From NCBI GenBank assembly GCA_050084985.1, contig JBITNC010000002.1:39494001-39558000 (forward strand): 64,000 bases of DNA, read 5' to 3'. How positions within the stretch are numbered: position 1 is the stretch's first letter; every line of letters starts with the position of its first letter. The notes under the pieces are model-generated. The model did no database searches and was not told the origin of the DNA. It saw nothing but the letters and a program-made list of their open reading frames with translations. Shown here piece by piece: positions 46,799-58,649 of the stretch. The DNA comes from Nageia nagi (lineage: Eukaryota > Pinophyta). The position numbers were made by a program, and so were the translations under genes.

Positions 46799-46818
46799 CC
46801 ACTATCATTTGATAGTGG
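46799..46818 (+). repeat. Perfect 9-bp hairpin
   Basis: CCACTATCA-TT-TGATAGTGG: arms pair perfectly with a two-base loop. Confidence 0.9.
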
Positions 46819-47237
46819 TGTGTCATTGGATGATAACCCCATATCATCGAATGGTAGTGGGATGCCATCGATGGTAGCATCCCCCTTGTAACATTAAAAA
46901 ATAATATAATATAAGATATAAAAATTAAATAAAATATTTAAATAGTTTAAAAAATTTAATAATTTAATTAAATAATTAGTTAAATAAATTTCTTATTAAT
47001 ATTTTTTTAATGTTGCAATCATATGGTTGCAACATGCAATTATCTATTTTATCATAGTCTAAATTGTCTTAAATGAATTCTAAAAAATTATGAAACTTTA
47101 TATTCACCTCTTTTATCATTTATTTTTTAACTTCATTTTAATTTTCCATCATTGTGATATATTATTCCCTCAAATTCATCACTAACAATGTGAATCAATT
47201 TACCTTAGTTTCTATTAAAAAAATTAGGTAGAGGGTG

Positions 47238-48725
47238 TTATAAAAACTATGGGAGTTGATTATAAAGTTCTTCAAGCAAGTAAATTTGAGAGCATTCCAA
47301 GGAATAATAGTAGGTTTTATGATTTCATGGTTAGTGTTGCTTCATTGAATCCTATCCCAATAGAAGATGAACAAATATTCATCAAGATTTAGAGTTTGAG
47401 AGACCCATCTCACATCAAGGGAGAAAATGTTATGACTGATCTTATCTACATTGAAGATACTATTGCCCTTTATGTTGTACCTCATGTTCCATGGTACAAA
47501 TACATTTATGTGTTTCTCAAACATGGAACCATTACTAAAGAATTTGAAAAAAAGATCTCAAAAGGAAAGACTCAAAAGGATAATAGTAAGGTATGTCTTA
47601 ATTCATGATGTTTTCTACAAAATATCTTTTGATGGTATTTTTCTTAAATGTTTAATTGATGACAAAGATGAGAAAGCAATAGAACAAGTTCATGAAATCT
47701 AAAATATAATTCAATTCAATGGTAATACCATATTTCATAAGCTTTTAATATTGGTATGTTATTGACCCTCCATGAAAATAGATTGTGTTATGCATGTTAG
47801 AAAGTGTGAGAGATGTCAAAAGAATGCTAACTTATAGCTAGCTCCCTCAAGTGAAATTCACACAATAGTTTATCCTTTTCTATTTTCAATAAGCGAATAG
47901 ACTTAGTAAGAGTGGTTAATCCAAAATCAAGGGAGGTTCATAAGTTCATAATCATAGCTACTGATTACTTCACAAAATGGGTTGAAGCCATCCCTTTAAG
48001 ATCCTCAAATTATCAAATTTATTATGGAAAACATCATAGCTAAATTTGGATTCCCATCTATAATATTTATGGATGGAAAAGTTGTAGGGAGTTTTTGTAG
48101 AGCCTTTCACATCCAACAAAAGTTTTATTCCATAGTTTATCCCTAAAGAAATGGTCAAGTTAAGGCAATGAATAAAATATTTTTCAACATCCTTTGCAAA
48201 ATAATCCAAAAGCATAGAGAGATATTGGCATGAGTAGTTGGTATATGCATTATGGGTTTATAGGATAAGCACTAGGTTAGGAATAAGTTGTACTTCTTAT
48301 TCCTTTGTATGTGAAGATGAGTAAATCCTATCTTTAGATATAGAAATCCCATTTTTGAAAGTGTCCTTTCGAATAAATTATTGATGAAGAAGATAACAGG
48401 AAAGCAAAATTGAGTCAACTAGAAAGTTTGGATGAAAAGAGGTTACATGCCTTGGAACAATGAGGTTATATTAGACCTTAATCAAAAGATATTATGCAAA
48501 TAAGAAAATAAAAAGGAGTTCAAGGTTGGATTCTTGGTCCTTACAAAGAACCATCAAAAGAAAAATACTAAAATAGAAGAAAAAGGCAAGTTTGTGTCTA
48601 AATGGATTGGACCAAATGTCATTGTTGCCAAGTATCCTAATGGAACTTACAAATTACATATAGTAGAAGGAAAATAAGATAAGTTTTATACTAATGTAAT
48701 ACACTTCAATCCCATCTATGCTTAA
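47238..48725 (+). pseudogene. Gypsy integrase and C-terminal region
   Basis: End of the RNase H-integrase linker: FESIPRNNSRFYDFMVSVAS (47288). The zinc-binding part shows CVMHVRKCERCQKNA near 47787 (the two Cys pairs). The catalytic core shows ATDYFTKWVEA near 47957 (first Asp), AKFGFPSIIFMDGKVVGSF near 48040 (second Asp), and NGQVKAMNK near 48151. Family members have Glu at the Lys position of 'VKA', so the catalytic Glu is missing. The end reads GKFVSKWIGPNVIVAKYPNG (48588), YKLHIVEGK and VIHFNPIYA, a chromodomain-free gypsy tail. Frames are broken at least six times. Confidence 0.85.
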
Positions 48726-50842
48726 GAAGTATAGTCATATTTAGTTCATTTTCTTATTTTTTGTCTCTTATCAATTTTATCATCTTTAGTTGAGTTCATG
48801 AGTTTTCTTTTAGAATGAACTTTCATTTTTCCACCTAAAATTTACACCAAGAAGTAAGTATATGCATTATTTTAAAATAATGGCATTTCCTTTGATTCAA
48901 GAGAAAACATATTTGAGTAGTACATATAAGAAAACTCTTCAGGATTACTTCATCAAACAAGTTGTTATCCAAATCAAAAAAGATCATTCAATAGCATTTT
49001 CTTCAAGGAATTAATAAAAAAAAAAATGTTTATAAAGGAAACATTCTCAAAACCACAAGGTGGTCAAGTAATTTCAAGATCAAAAGTTCGTATAAAATAA
49101 CATCGACATTGCTAATAATGCAAGTGTTGGGATGGTTGATAATACAATCCTCTATTTTTTGCATGCTTCCTTCAAAAGGTAAGTGTAGGTATTATTATCT
49201 ATCTCATATTTGTCCTTATATGTTCAATACTTTAATACCTAATGGTACCTAGGATAAAGGTTACCTATAGTGAGAAAAATCATTATGATGTCAACTATAT
49301 TTTACTATTTTTTCCCTTTATTGGTTGTGTTTTAAATTAATTATCACAATTATAAGAATATGGTATAGTACCTCATGATGATATCCATACTCATATATTA
49401 TATCCTTTACATATTATGTTAATTTCATCTTGTCTTCATTAAAAATGTATCTATTTAAGATGAATATATATATGCTCTTTGGATATTTTGTTTTATGTTC
49501 TCTCATTTCAAGTTTTTTGTATTTGATTGTAATAAATTATCATATCTTCTTGTAATACAATCAATGCAAAGAGGGATCAGGATACATCATCCAAAAATGT
49601 GTTAATTTCAGCCTTGCTACAATAAGGAATTCTTGTCTATCCTTTTCTATATTTCCTTTGCAAGCATAATTATATTCATTTCTTTAAACTTGCTAAGAAG
49701 GGAATCATTTGGGACTTAATTTTGATACCTAATATCACAAATTAATTATCATATTATTTAATCTACACCACATTCTATTTTTTTTATCTTATGTTATGGT
49801 CATTTAGGCCAGCTTATGTGCCCCTGTCATGTTGTTTCTCTTTTTTTTTGTGTTAGGCCCTTAGCATAAAGGCTACAATATGCATTATGGTAGATCTCTT
49901 GCATATAATTGGAGATAAAGTAAATGAGGGGGCTATCAAGATTCATGTATCAATAATCACACTCAATATCAAAAACATTTAGGTGCCATCTCGACACTTC
50001 TTATCAAGATTGAGATATATATCATAATATAAATTTGTTATTCATCTTTCATAATATACTAAACTAGGCTTATTGTATTATTATTATTACTAAGAATCTA
50101 AATTATGAAGACTAACTCACAAGGATCATAGCATATGAATTACCCATGGCATCTACATTGCCTATGAAATTTTGTATAGCTACTAGCATCCATGCTACTT
50201 TGCAGGCCTATACTTCTACAACGTATTACACATAAGTTATGAATTTGATCCAATGGCCTAGGTATCATTATTATTTGATCTATATTATTAATACCTTAGG
50301 TTATTGCATATTATTTGTACTTAGTCATTTATCGAGATTCATAAGTTCATTTCAATAGTAATCTTATTATTTCAGTAGGTGATTATAAATAATTAATCAA
50401 TAGTAGGGTTAATTTTAATCATCTATATTAATCCTTGAAATATAGTATTCAAAAAGTATGGACTTCCTTAAAAATTGTACTCTCCTTGAAGGCTTGAATA
50501 AGAATCAAGATGTGATAAATTCATATCTCTATTTATATTTAGAGGTTATAAAGGTTCATTATTAAGACTTTTGGAACCAATATGAACTATTTATTTTGAA
50601 ATTCCCAAAGCTAGAGAGATAAAAAGTAGAGCTCTAGGAGGTAGGTGGTTGAAATCTTGCTACTATATGAAATCATGGAATTAGTAGGTTCTAGAATTGT
50701 TACAATGGAAACATTGCAAGGAACGACCAATGAGGAGGATAAAGGAATTGATAGAAAAATTATGGAGATATCTCGAAAGAAAACCAATTTAAGATGGCTC
50801 TAAGAGGGATGTACTAGAATGGGGAGAAAGCGAGTTGGGAAT
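48726..50842. other. AT-rich DNA, possible gypsy 3' region
   Basis: No coding frame. GAGGGGG at 49926-49932 could be the polypurine tract of the gypsy element. No LTR partner was recognised. Confidence 0.4.
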
Positions 50843-50843
50843 A

Positions 50844-50865
50844 TGTGTGTGTGTGTGTGTGTGTG
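50844..50865 (+). repeat. (TG)11 microsatellite
   Basis: Uninterrupted TG dinucleotides, flanked by atA and gaaaagg. Confidence 0.95.
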
Positions 50866-52239
50866 GAAAAGGAGGGATATAAGGTATCTTGTTGATATGA
50901 TACTTCCCCATGACCAGTCCCATAGTCATTTATATGGAAAAAGTAAAGGTGGCCTAGAATTGACTTTTTCTCATGATTGATTAATCATGGAAGGTGCTTG
51001 ATATTTGACAATATGAAAAAAAGGCTTCCACTATCCCTCCAAATGTATCCCTTATATAAAGGATATGGATACCTTAAATCATGTCTTTTTTTAGCATTCT
51101 TTTATTGAGGATATATAGATCAAATGGTAGGGGTAGATGAGAAAGAGATGGGAAAATTTTGATAACCCAAAGACCTTTTGTGAGAAATGGAAATAAAGAA
51201 GCTTTAAGATCAAAATAATGAAATTGGTGTGGAAGTTGGGACCTAGTTTTATATGGTGGAAGTTATGGCTAGAATGGAATTCATGCATATTTAGTTAAAA
51301 GTATAGAAAAAAGGGAGAAAATATGGGAAATGATGATTAGTAAGGTGATGAATAAAATCTATTAGATTACACAAGGAAAAATACATAGAAAAGAGGAAGT
51401 GACCATCCTTGGAAACTTAAGGATCACTATTAAAAAAAATTAAGTGTTGGACATACAAGAGAGAGTCCACTAAGCACCATAAAGTGGATATCATTACCTA
51501 AAGAATGGTCAAATGCCAACATGGATAATGCCTCCACTAAAAAACTAGAAAAAAAATTGGTTTTGGTCTCATCATAAGGAATTGGGAAGGTGACTGAGTG
51601 TACTCAAGAATGGAAGGCATAGAGGAGAAAATAAATAATAAATAAATGGATAGGTGTTTTTTTAACATCCATAAAAGTGATAAAACTACACTTACATAAT
51701 CTGTGGATATAGATAGACTCTCAAGTATGGGCCAAAATTTTAAACCTGATAAAATCTTTCTAGGTGTTATGAATTAAGTAGAGAAGATAGTGGAAGTAAT
51801 TTGAAAGTTTTGGATATTTTTATTTCACATATGAAGGGAGAGGGAAACAAGGTGGTGGTTTATTTGGGAAAATATAGAAAGGAATTGGAATTAGGATAAT
51901 ACATGGAGAAATAAGAGTATGGAGAGTTTAATTTTTACCATGATATCAATAATTGAAAATATTATCTCTCAAGTGTGATAGTTACAACATAGTATTTATT
52001 CAATATATTTTGGGAGAAAGTAGGACCTATGAAGAATGCACTTAAATAGGTGAAAGAGGTGAATGCCTTCACTCCCCTTCAATGATAATAGGAAAATAGA
52101 GATGGTGAATTGATCATCAAAGGTGAGGTTGTGTCAATTGATCGATGTGGATTGTTGGTGAAACCACAATCTCCATGATTTCCCAATTCATCCATAATAA
52201 TAATAATATATAATATAATAATAATATAATAATAATAGG
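50866..52239. other. Purine-rich AT DNA, no gene seen
   Basis: No coding frame was supported. A TAA/TA-rich run near 52197-52238 borders the LINE fragment that follows. Confidence 0.5.
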
Positions 52240-52760
52240 GTTTACCCACTTATGCATATATGTTTCCCTTAGAAAGTAAGTTTCTTTTTAAGATTAACTT
52301 CAAGACCATGAGTAGCATGAAAGGTACTCAAGGTGTCAACCTAACATTGAATCCTAGTAGTTGAGAAAATTGAAGACAATGAATTCATGCAGGAAATAAA
52401 CCACACTTGGGCCTAAGGTTTTTGAGATCAACTATTCAAATTCATCAATATAGATCCCAAATAGAGTAGGCAATATGGGGAAACCTTTTTGTACACTAAT
52501 AGTATTATAGAAAATTTAGATAAGTAAGAACCAACTTGAAGTTAGCCAACTACCTATTCATATAATGTCATGATAAGGGATATGCATCTTTATGGATCCC
52601 TAGGTTCTAAAGTATTTGGAATAGGAGATATATATGGACAATATCAAAGGCTTGATATTCTTCAATTATGACCCCTAGGGTGAGGTGGTGACCAAAAATA
52701 TCAAATACTTTATATATAAAATATATCATCTTCCAAAAATGAGTTACAATATATTTTGAA
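52240..52760 (-). pseudogene. LINE reverse transcriptase fragment (jockey/RTE-like)
   Basis: Minus-strand reading from 52760: EEYQAFDIVHIYLLFQIL (the '..F.kAFD.V....L...L' motif A), then LGIHKDAYPLS and HYMNR, then VQKGFPILPTLFGIYIDEFE (52500-52440), matching 'vkQGcPlSPtLFglyidel'. After this, HGLEVNLKKKLTF-like text near 52290. The YADD box expected near 52380 is not readable. Stops and frameshifts throughout. The Gly-Cys-Pro core has become Gly-Phe-Pro. It differs from the L1-type LINE at 1040-6753 and matches the family of the two fragments at 55327-59800. Confidence 0.7.
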
Positions 52761-55285
52761 TTAATGAATGGTTTTCTTACAATCATAATATTTTAATATA
52801 TTATACTTTAAAAAATATCTATTCAAACCAAGATGTTAATCATAACCAAAGTTTAATAGTATTAATATTTTTGCTTTTATGCAAGTTTTTAAAATCAAAG
52901 CTTTAATGACTATCAAATTTGCCTTTCAAATGCTAATGCCAACAATTATGTTGTATGATGAATGCAATGTTAACTTCTAAGTTTGACTTTCAAATAGTAT
53001 CAAATGTTAACTATGAATCAATTTCACTCTAATGTTAGTTTAAGATGCATCACATTAATAAAAAATGGTTGAATGATGATAAAAACAAATTTTATAAGTC
53101 TTTGAATTATATTTTCTACATAAATGAATAAGTTTTACATTTTTTATTTAAATGTAATACTTAATCATTTAATTTACCCTCTAATTGATATTTGCTTGGA
53201 TATATTTTGAAATTACCTAACTATTATATTATCCTTATTTATCTTTAATGGTTTTCCCTTTCTTTAGTATTTTAAAAAATTGGATTCAAATAATTTATAC
53301 TTTTTTTTAAAATTTACAGTTAATTTTTTTTACATAAATGTATTTGGTTTCTATGGTATAATTAAATTCCTTCTATTTCTACTATAAATTTTTAACTTAG
53401 AAATACCATTAAAGTAGGATTTGCAATTTATATGCTTTATGAGCAACTTATTGCTAAACAAAAAACTAATCAGGGGTAGTCGAAGGAAATTAATTGCAAT
53501 ATAGAGTTAAATAATAATGTTCACTATCCCTAACTATATTTTGTATTTTCATAGACCAATTATAAGATATTCAAAAGAAGTTGGATGCAAATTCATCAAC
53601 CTCTACAACCTCATCATTGTAATTTTACTTTATGTAGATTATATTTCTTATTAGCTAAACATTATGAATATCTTATAGAATTATGAAATACCCTTAAGAC
53701 ATTATACGATAAACTTGGTTTAACAATTAATATAAATAACAAAAACTATGATTATTAAATATAAAAAAATATTTCATCTTACAATCCTTTTTTATTTTGA
53801 GCCCTTCTTACCAATCACATCTTTGCAAGGGTTATACTTCCCTCTCTACACTAGAATGCCAATATTTCCAATTCCACTTTAATTATATCCCTTCAAATGA
53901 GCACCTCTTCAAACCATCATTCAACCCATTGCCACATGTGGTTCTATGGTTTGGGCTCCTAACCTATGACCCATCGATTAGGACCATTTTAAGTGACTTC
54001 AAACTTTGATGTTTTGACATTTATTTCATTGCAAAAGGATATTCCCCTAGTGCATTGTCCATACTAAGTTCGCAATCATACCACTTTAACTCGAATGCAT
54101 CTTTTGTATCATCCTATATATTCATATACTTAGAATCCATAGGGATTCCATTTCTATACATGCAATGTATCTATTTCTAACCCTTTTCTCATATGAAAAC
54201 ATCACCTACATAGGTTCATTTAAACATCAATGTTGTTGGTTCTTTTAGACCTCTTTGATCCTCCAATATATTGATCTTTTCATCGATCATATTTTGCCTT
54301 TATATACACCCTTATTAATCCCCCCAACCTCATCCTTTGAACATAAACACTTAAAGGTTGGTCTCGATAGATATTTACTATAAATACACTCTAATAACAT
54401 GGATATATCCCTTTGCATCCCTCAGCACCAAGTTGGAATTCTAGTTAAACATTTCCTCCAAATATTCAATGGAACCATTTATTGCCCTACCTCTAGTATC
54501 ATTGATCATGCAACTTAAGGACCCCTCTAGGGTAGTTAAGAGTATCTCTCCATCAACTCCATATCAATTTTTATCATCACATCTTGTGGTTGAAAATGTA
54601 TATCATACCCTTCTCCATCAACAAAATAGAGTTTAAATATCACTTTGTATTTAATACCTAATTTACTATGAGATTTGAGGAAGATTTTATTATTTATTCA
54701 GAGACTAGAAATTATCTCTCCATATTTTTTAAGTAACCCCGATTAACGATTCTTGGTCTTGTTTATTTGAGAAGTCACCTTGCTTAAGCATGAATCTACA
54801 TAGGATACTCCCACTACTACCAAGTTGATCACTTATATCTTTCAACTCATTGCTCTTTTTGGTGGGTTCAAGCAACATCAAGATTCTTCTAGCTCTCACT
54901 CTAGCAATAACAATTCAATCCATCGATTACCTTCACCAAAATTCATTATCCATATCTCACAATGACCTCCTTGTACTAGGAACCACACACTTATTTTTTA
55001 TCAACATCAAGGATTTTAATTTTTATTATCGAGATAACGTAGATAATCCCTTATTACCATGTTCTTCACTAATACTACTAGCCATTCAACCTTTCATGTC
55101 AAGATTGATTCAATATTGTAATTATAGTGTTTGGGTTTGGTGATTGTCACACCTCCCCATCCCTAATATTTTTTCATTTATTTATTTATTTAACTTTCCT
55201 ATAGTTTAATTCTTCTATTATATAAATCTTTATTCTATTCCACTATATTTTATTTATTTATATCAATTATAAATTATAGTATTTA

Positions 55286-55290
<5 letters not shown>
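52761..55290. other. AT-rich DNA, no gene seen
   Basis: The plus-strand frames at 53797-54009 and 54850-55143 are open but have no recognised motif; the latter is hydrophobic by composition only. Confidence 0.45.

Positions 55291-55326
<36 letters not shown>
55291..55326 (+). repeat. (TA)18 microsatellite
   Basis: Thirty-six alternating T and A directly before the LINE fragment. Confidence 0.95.
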
Positions 55327-55328
<2 letters not shown>

Positions 55329-57530
55329 CAATCTCTAGGTGTGATTAACTCTTATAAATACTTAGGTATTGATATTGACGACAAAGTAAACTCGAATCTA
55401 AGTGTTGAAATAAGAATCTTTATTAGATGTAAGGCCTTATGTGGTTTGTAAAATAAATGTAAAAATATGGGACTTTAAAAATTGGATGCTTCTACTTTAT
55501 AACTTAATTAATCCTATATCAATGTGAAGTTTTAGGTGGAAGCATTTTCCAAGAAACATGGAATAAAATTGAGCAAATATAAAAATAATTTCCTTATTTA
55601 TAACTTCAAAATTAAAAATAACAAGAATTAAAGACTTTTAAGGGTGTTTCAAGATCCTTTGGAAAATTTGTTGCAAGTGATGAAGTCACAAAAGCCTAAA
55701 TAAGAATGTTAGTAGTAATAATCTACATCATGGTTGAATTTGGAGTGAAGTTGCCAACTTCAATAATATTTGAATCAGAGATAGGAAAGTGGGTTTAGGA
55801 GTTACACTATGAAAATAAAATTTGCCTATGCTTATCATGTGGCCAAGTCGAACACAACCTGAGATTGTGCTTGATAAAGGCAACTGTAATAGATAAATAA
55901 TATAAAGAATGGATACCAAAACAACATCAAGAGGTGAATGAACTATTAACAAAAATATACCCATTAAAATCCAAAGAAGGTAATATTCTACAAGATAAGG
56001 CTAAAAGTAGTAATAATAATTAAATAGATAATGAAGTATTAAAGCAATAAATGAAGAATTCTACTAAATTGGTAATTGTGGTCCAATAAAGTCACAAAGA
56101 AAATAATGATCACATGTATCAAATGGAAGGAAAAAATTCAAAAAACATAGGAGAAGAAGATCAGGTGAATGAACATTCAAATAGTCATAACCCAATCACG
56201 CTATAAAGGAATTCATCGAAGAATGAGGCATGGCAACAATTTAAAGACAAGAAGAATCCTTTGAACAAGAAAATACCCACCTTTGAAGAAGTACCTTAAT
56301 AGTCAAAATTGGATGAAGATACAACTATGAAGAGACACCCACTTAGGGTTCCCTTCATAAGAAGTGCAAAGAAATTGGTTGATGCAAGACAAAACAAGGT
56401 TGGATGCCCAAGTTAAGGGAAGGTTTGGAATAGAGAAATAACCAAGGCTATAGCAAAAGGAAAATAATCAACTTTGGATGGTATGTTAGGATTCACTATT
56501 TAGTAACTATAGAAGAATGAATGTTTACTACTACAAGTTATAGCAGAACATAGTGCTACGATCTTTGTAGCAGTTTCACTCTATAAAAAGACTAAAATAT
56601 GTAATAGATCAATTCCCATATTAAAGGATGTCATGGATCATTTAGTAAATGTACTCTAAAATAAATAGTGGTAGGTTATTTCCTATGCTATTTTAAATCA
56701 TTAAATATAGGTTTTAGGTTCCTGTATAGAAAAGCCCCTTAATTTACTAGTGGCCATTTTTTGGTTTAACAAAAAAATATAACACATAATACCCTATATT
56801 TCTCATGGAAGTTTGTTTACTCTTTGTTTAAAGTGAAACCATAAGATGATATATATTATACAATTATATATTATCAACATTAGATCATTATAGGCTCTCT
56901 ATAATTACCAAACAAACTTGTGTAACCATCAACATCTTAAATGACATTGGCTAAAAGATTTTGATAAGTGACTTGATTTTGGGGCATAGACAGTAATATA
57001 AACCCTTCATATGATAGAAAATTAAAATTTTAAATAAAGTGATTCAGAAAATTTAAAGTGATGATAATACTAAAAATAGAAGAAAACTAACCTATTATAA
57101 AAGCATCATCAACCCAAAACTTAGACATCCATCTACCCATATAAGATTACTAGTGTCAAAAAGGAACTTATAAGTGCAAAATTAAGAACACATTCACATG
57201 AATTGCATAATGAAACAAGTATATGGATGATACCCAAAATACCATAGGATAAATAATTTGTAATTTTGTAACTTAAATGATATAAAATATGAGATTCATT
57301 TTCTCCTCATCTACCCATTTGACAAAGACATTAGATAAACTTGTAATGATATTTATAATTATAACTTGATCCATAAACTCTCAAACCAAGATAACTAAAA
57401 CAAGCTTGGCAATTTTAATATAAATCTTAATTTTTTAGAAACAATCATTCAAATACTCAAGTGATATATATTTATCTCTAGATAATTTTGATAAGTCCTA
57501 AAAATCATTAGATTTAAAGGGTATTAAAAT
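55327..57530 (+). mobile_element. Jockey/RTE-like LINE fragment, plus strand
   Basis: Begins SYKYLGIDIDDKVNSNLSVE-like (55346), then ALCGL and NKCKNMG, INPISM, ETWNKIEQI near 55560 and LIYNFKIKN, the region after the RT catalytic box. The C-terminal part resumes at 57055 (acatccatctacccatataag). The minus-strand fragment at 58650-59800 aligns to both parts with about 300 bp between them, whereas here 1.4 kb lies between. The extra ~1.1 kb carries a separate ORF1 piece. Stops are numerous. Confidence 0.75.
55700..56830 (+). pseudogene. LINE ORF1-like fragment with CCHC zinc knuckle, nested in the LINE fragment
   Basis: Reading near 55738-55875: FGVKLPTSIIFESEIGKW, LHYENKICLCLSCGQVEHNL and RLC. 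The zinc knuckle C-L-S-C-x(4)-H-x(4)-C is complete, in the usual LINE ORF1 context 'l.YE.ip.fC..Cg..gH'. A Lys/Asn/Gln-rich, stop-broken stretch follows to about 56500. A 3' end of 'tttttggtttaacaaaaaaa' at 56758-56777 looks like a retroposed A-rich tail. This matches a retroposed fragment inserted into the older LINE. Confidence 0.6.
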
Positions 57531-58649
57531 ACATCATCATAAACCAAATTACTTTTCTAAACAAAATATAATATGAAATTCCTTGCATGCATGAGTTCAT
57601 GTTAGTAGAGTTGGAGAGAGGGGTGGTAGAAATTTGTAATTTGGGTGCATCTTATTCAAATATCTCTACTTCTAATTAGAAGACCATGATAAAAAACATG
57701 TTTAAGTTATAGCAAGTCTATTCAAGGCTAGGTCCAAGTCTTAGGTGACTTTGATGAAAGAGATAAAATTTGTTTGCTTTTAAGTTGAAGGCAACTTTCC
57801 TAAAAATGTGGTTTCCAACAACAAAAGAAAAATAAATATCATACTTTAATGTAAAAAATTGTATAAGTATTGATTAACCCAAGTGATCTCTTAATTTTTT
57901 AAAATCTATTAGTTCCAAATTTAGATTTCAAAATATCCTTTAGATGAATACAAGTACATTAATATCAAAATTAAATATCCAAGTTTGGTATAAAAAAATT
58001 AACTTATTGTCAACTTATGTGCATTGATATTTACATATGTAGCATCTTTCTATCTAAATAATCTTATGGGAAAACCTTCAAAGATTTCATGTTTTGGTAT
58101 AACCTTTAAACAATATCATTGTTTAACACCTAACAACAAAAGTTTGTACTAAATTCCCAATCAACTACTACATTCTATATAAGATATTATCTTGGTGGTG
58201 CTAAAAGTACTTTTGAGGCACATGCTCTCAACCACCATGGTAAAGCTTAGGAACTATTCATTGATAAGTATTTTGTTTGTTGATTTGCTTTTATCTCAAC
58301 TTATTGGTCTTACAATCAATTTTAGTTATATCAAAATCTTTGTCTAAAGATAAAAATATATCAAAATTTATTTGTATTTTAAGTATATGAAATAAGAATT
58401 TATCTTAGTAGTATTTGAAATCAATATCGTTTGCCTCTTGAAATGAATGTAATATCAACATGTAAAAAGAGATTATTTGATAATAATTGTTAGTTAAGAT
58501 ATTTTGAAAAGCAATATTAAGATATTTAGCTTTAGCATTATCTCCCATATACTTCACTAGAATTCATTTCTAACCTTCATCCTATCAAATTTAATATAAC
58601 TATTGTTATAAGATTGGAACATATTAGTTATTTATATAAGATCTCAATA
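57531..58649. other. Spacer between inverted LINE fragments, no gene seen
   Basis: AT-rich DNA of about 1.1 kb. It would be the loop of a fold-back formed by the two flanking LINE fragments. Confidence 0.5.

Larger units (their letters stand above)
45422..47237. mobile_element. ~1.8-kb non-coding, hairpin-rich insertion in the gypsy pol
   Basis: The RNase H reading ends at INFHL (45418), and the text that should follow directly (FESIPRNNSRFYDFM) appears only at 47288. The intervening DNA has no coding frame. TTATAA occurs at both edges (45416-45421 and 47238-47243) and may be the target repeat. Inside are perfect palindromes at 46103-46114 and 46123-46134 within an inverted repeat (46075-46095 / 46137-46157), a hairpin at 46799-46818, CCATCGATGG at 46865-46874, and ~42-bp GGTAGCACCATG-type repeats near 46160-46310. 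No terminal inverted repeats were found; the class is unknown. Confidence 0.6.
43575..48725 (+). mobile_element. Ty3-gypsy (Tat-like) pol remnant
   Basis: Pol domains are in gypsy order: reverse transcriptase, RNase H, a second (archaeal-type) RNase H, then integrase. The second RNase H is characteristic of the Tat group. The sequence between the second RNase H and integrase is interrupted by 45422-47237. A purine run (GAGGGGG, 49926-49932) in 'aaatgagggggcta' is a possible polypurine tract, but no LTR pair could be found. Frames are heavily broken. Confidence 0.8.

Noticed and set aside
45422-47237. Helitron or DNA transposon with terminal inverted repeats
   Set aside because: No terminal inverted repeats were found, and no CTRR end with an adjacent hairpin.
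54850-55143. 97-codon plus-strand frame
   Set aside because: No motif, no related frame nearby, and a composition expected from AT-rich DNA.
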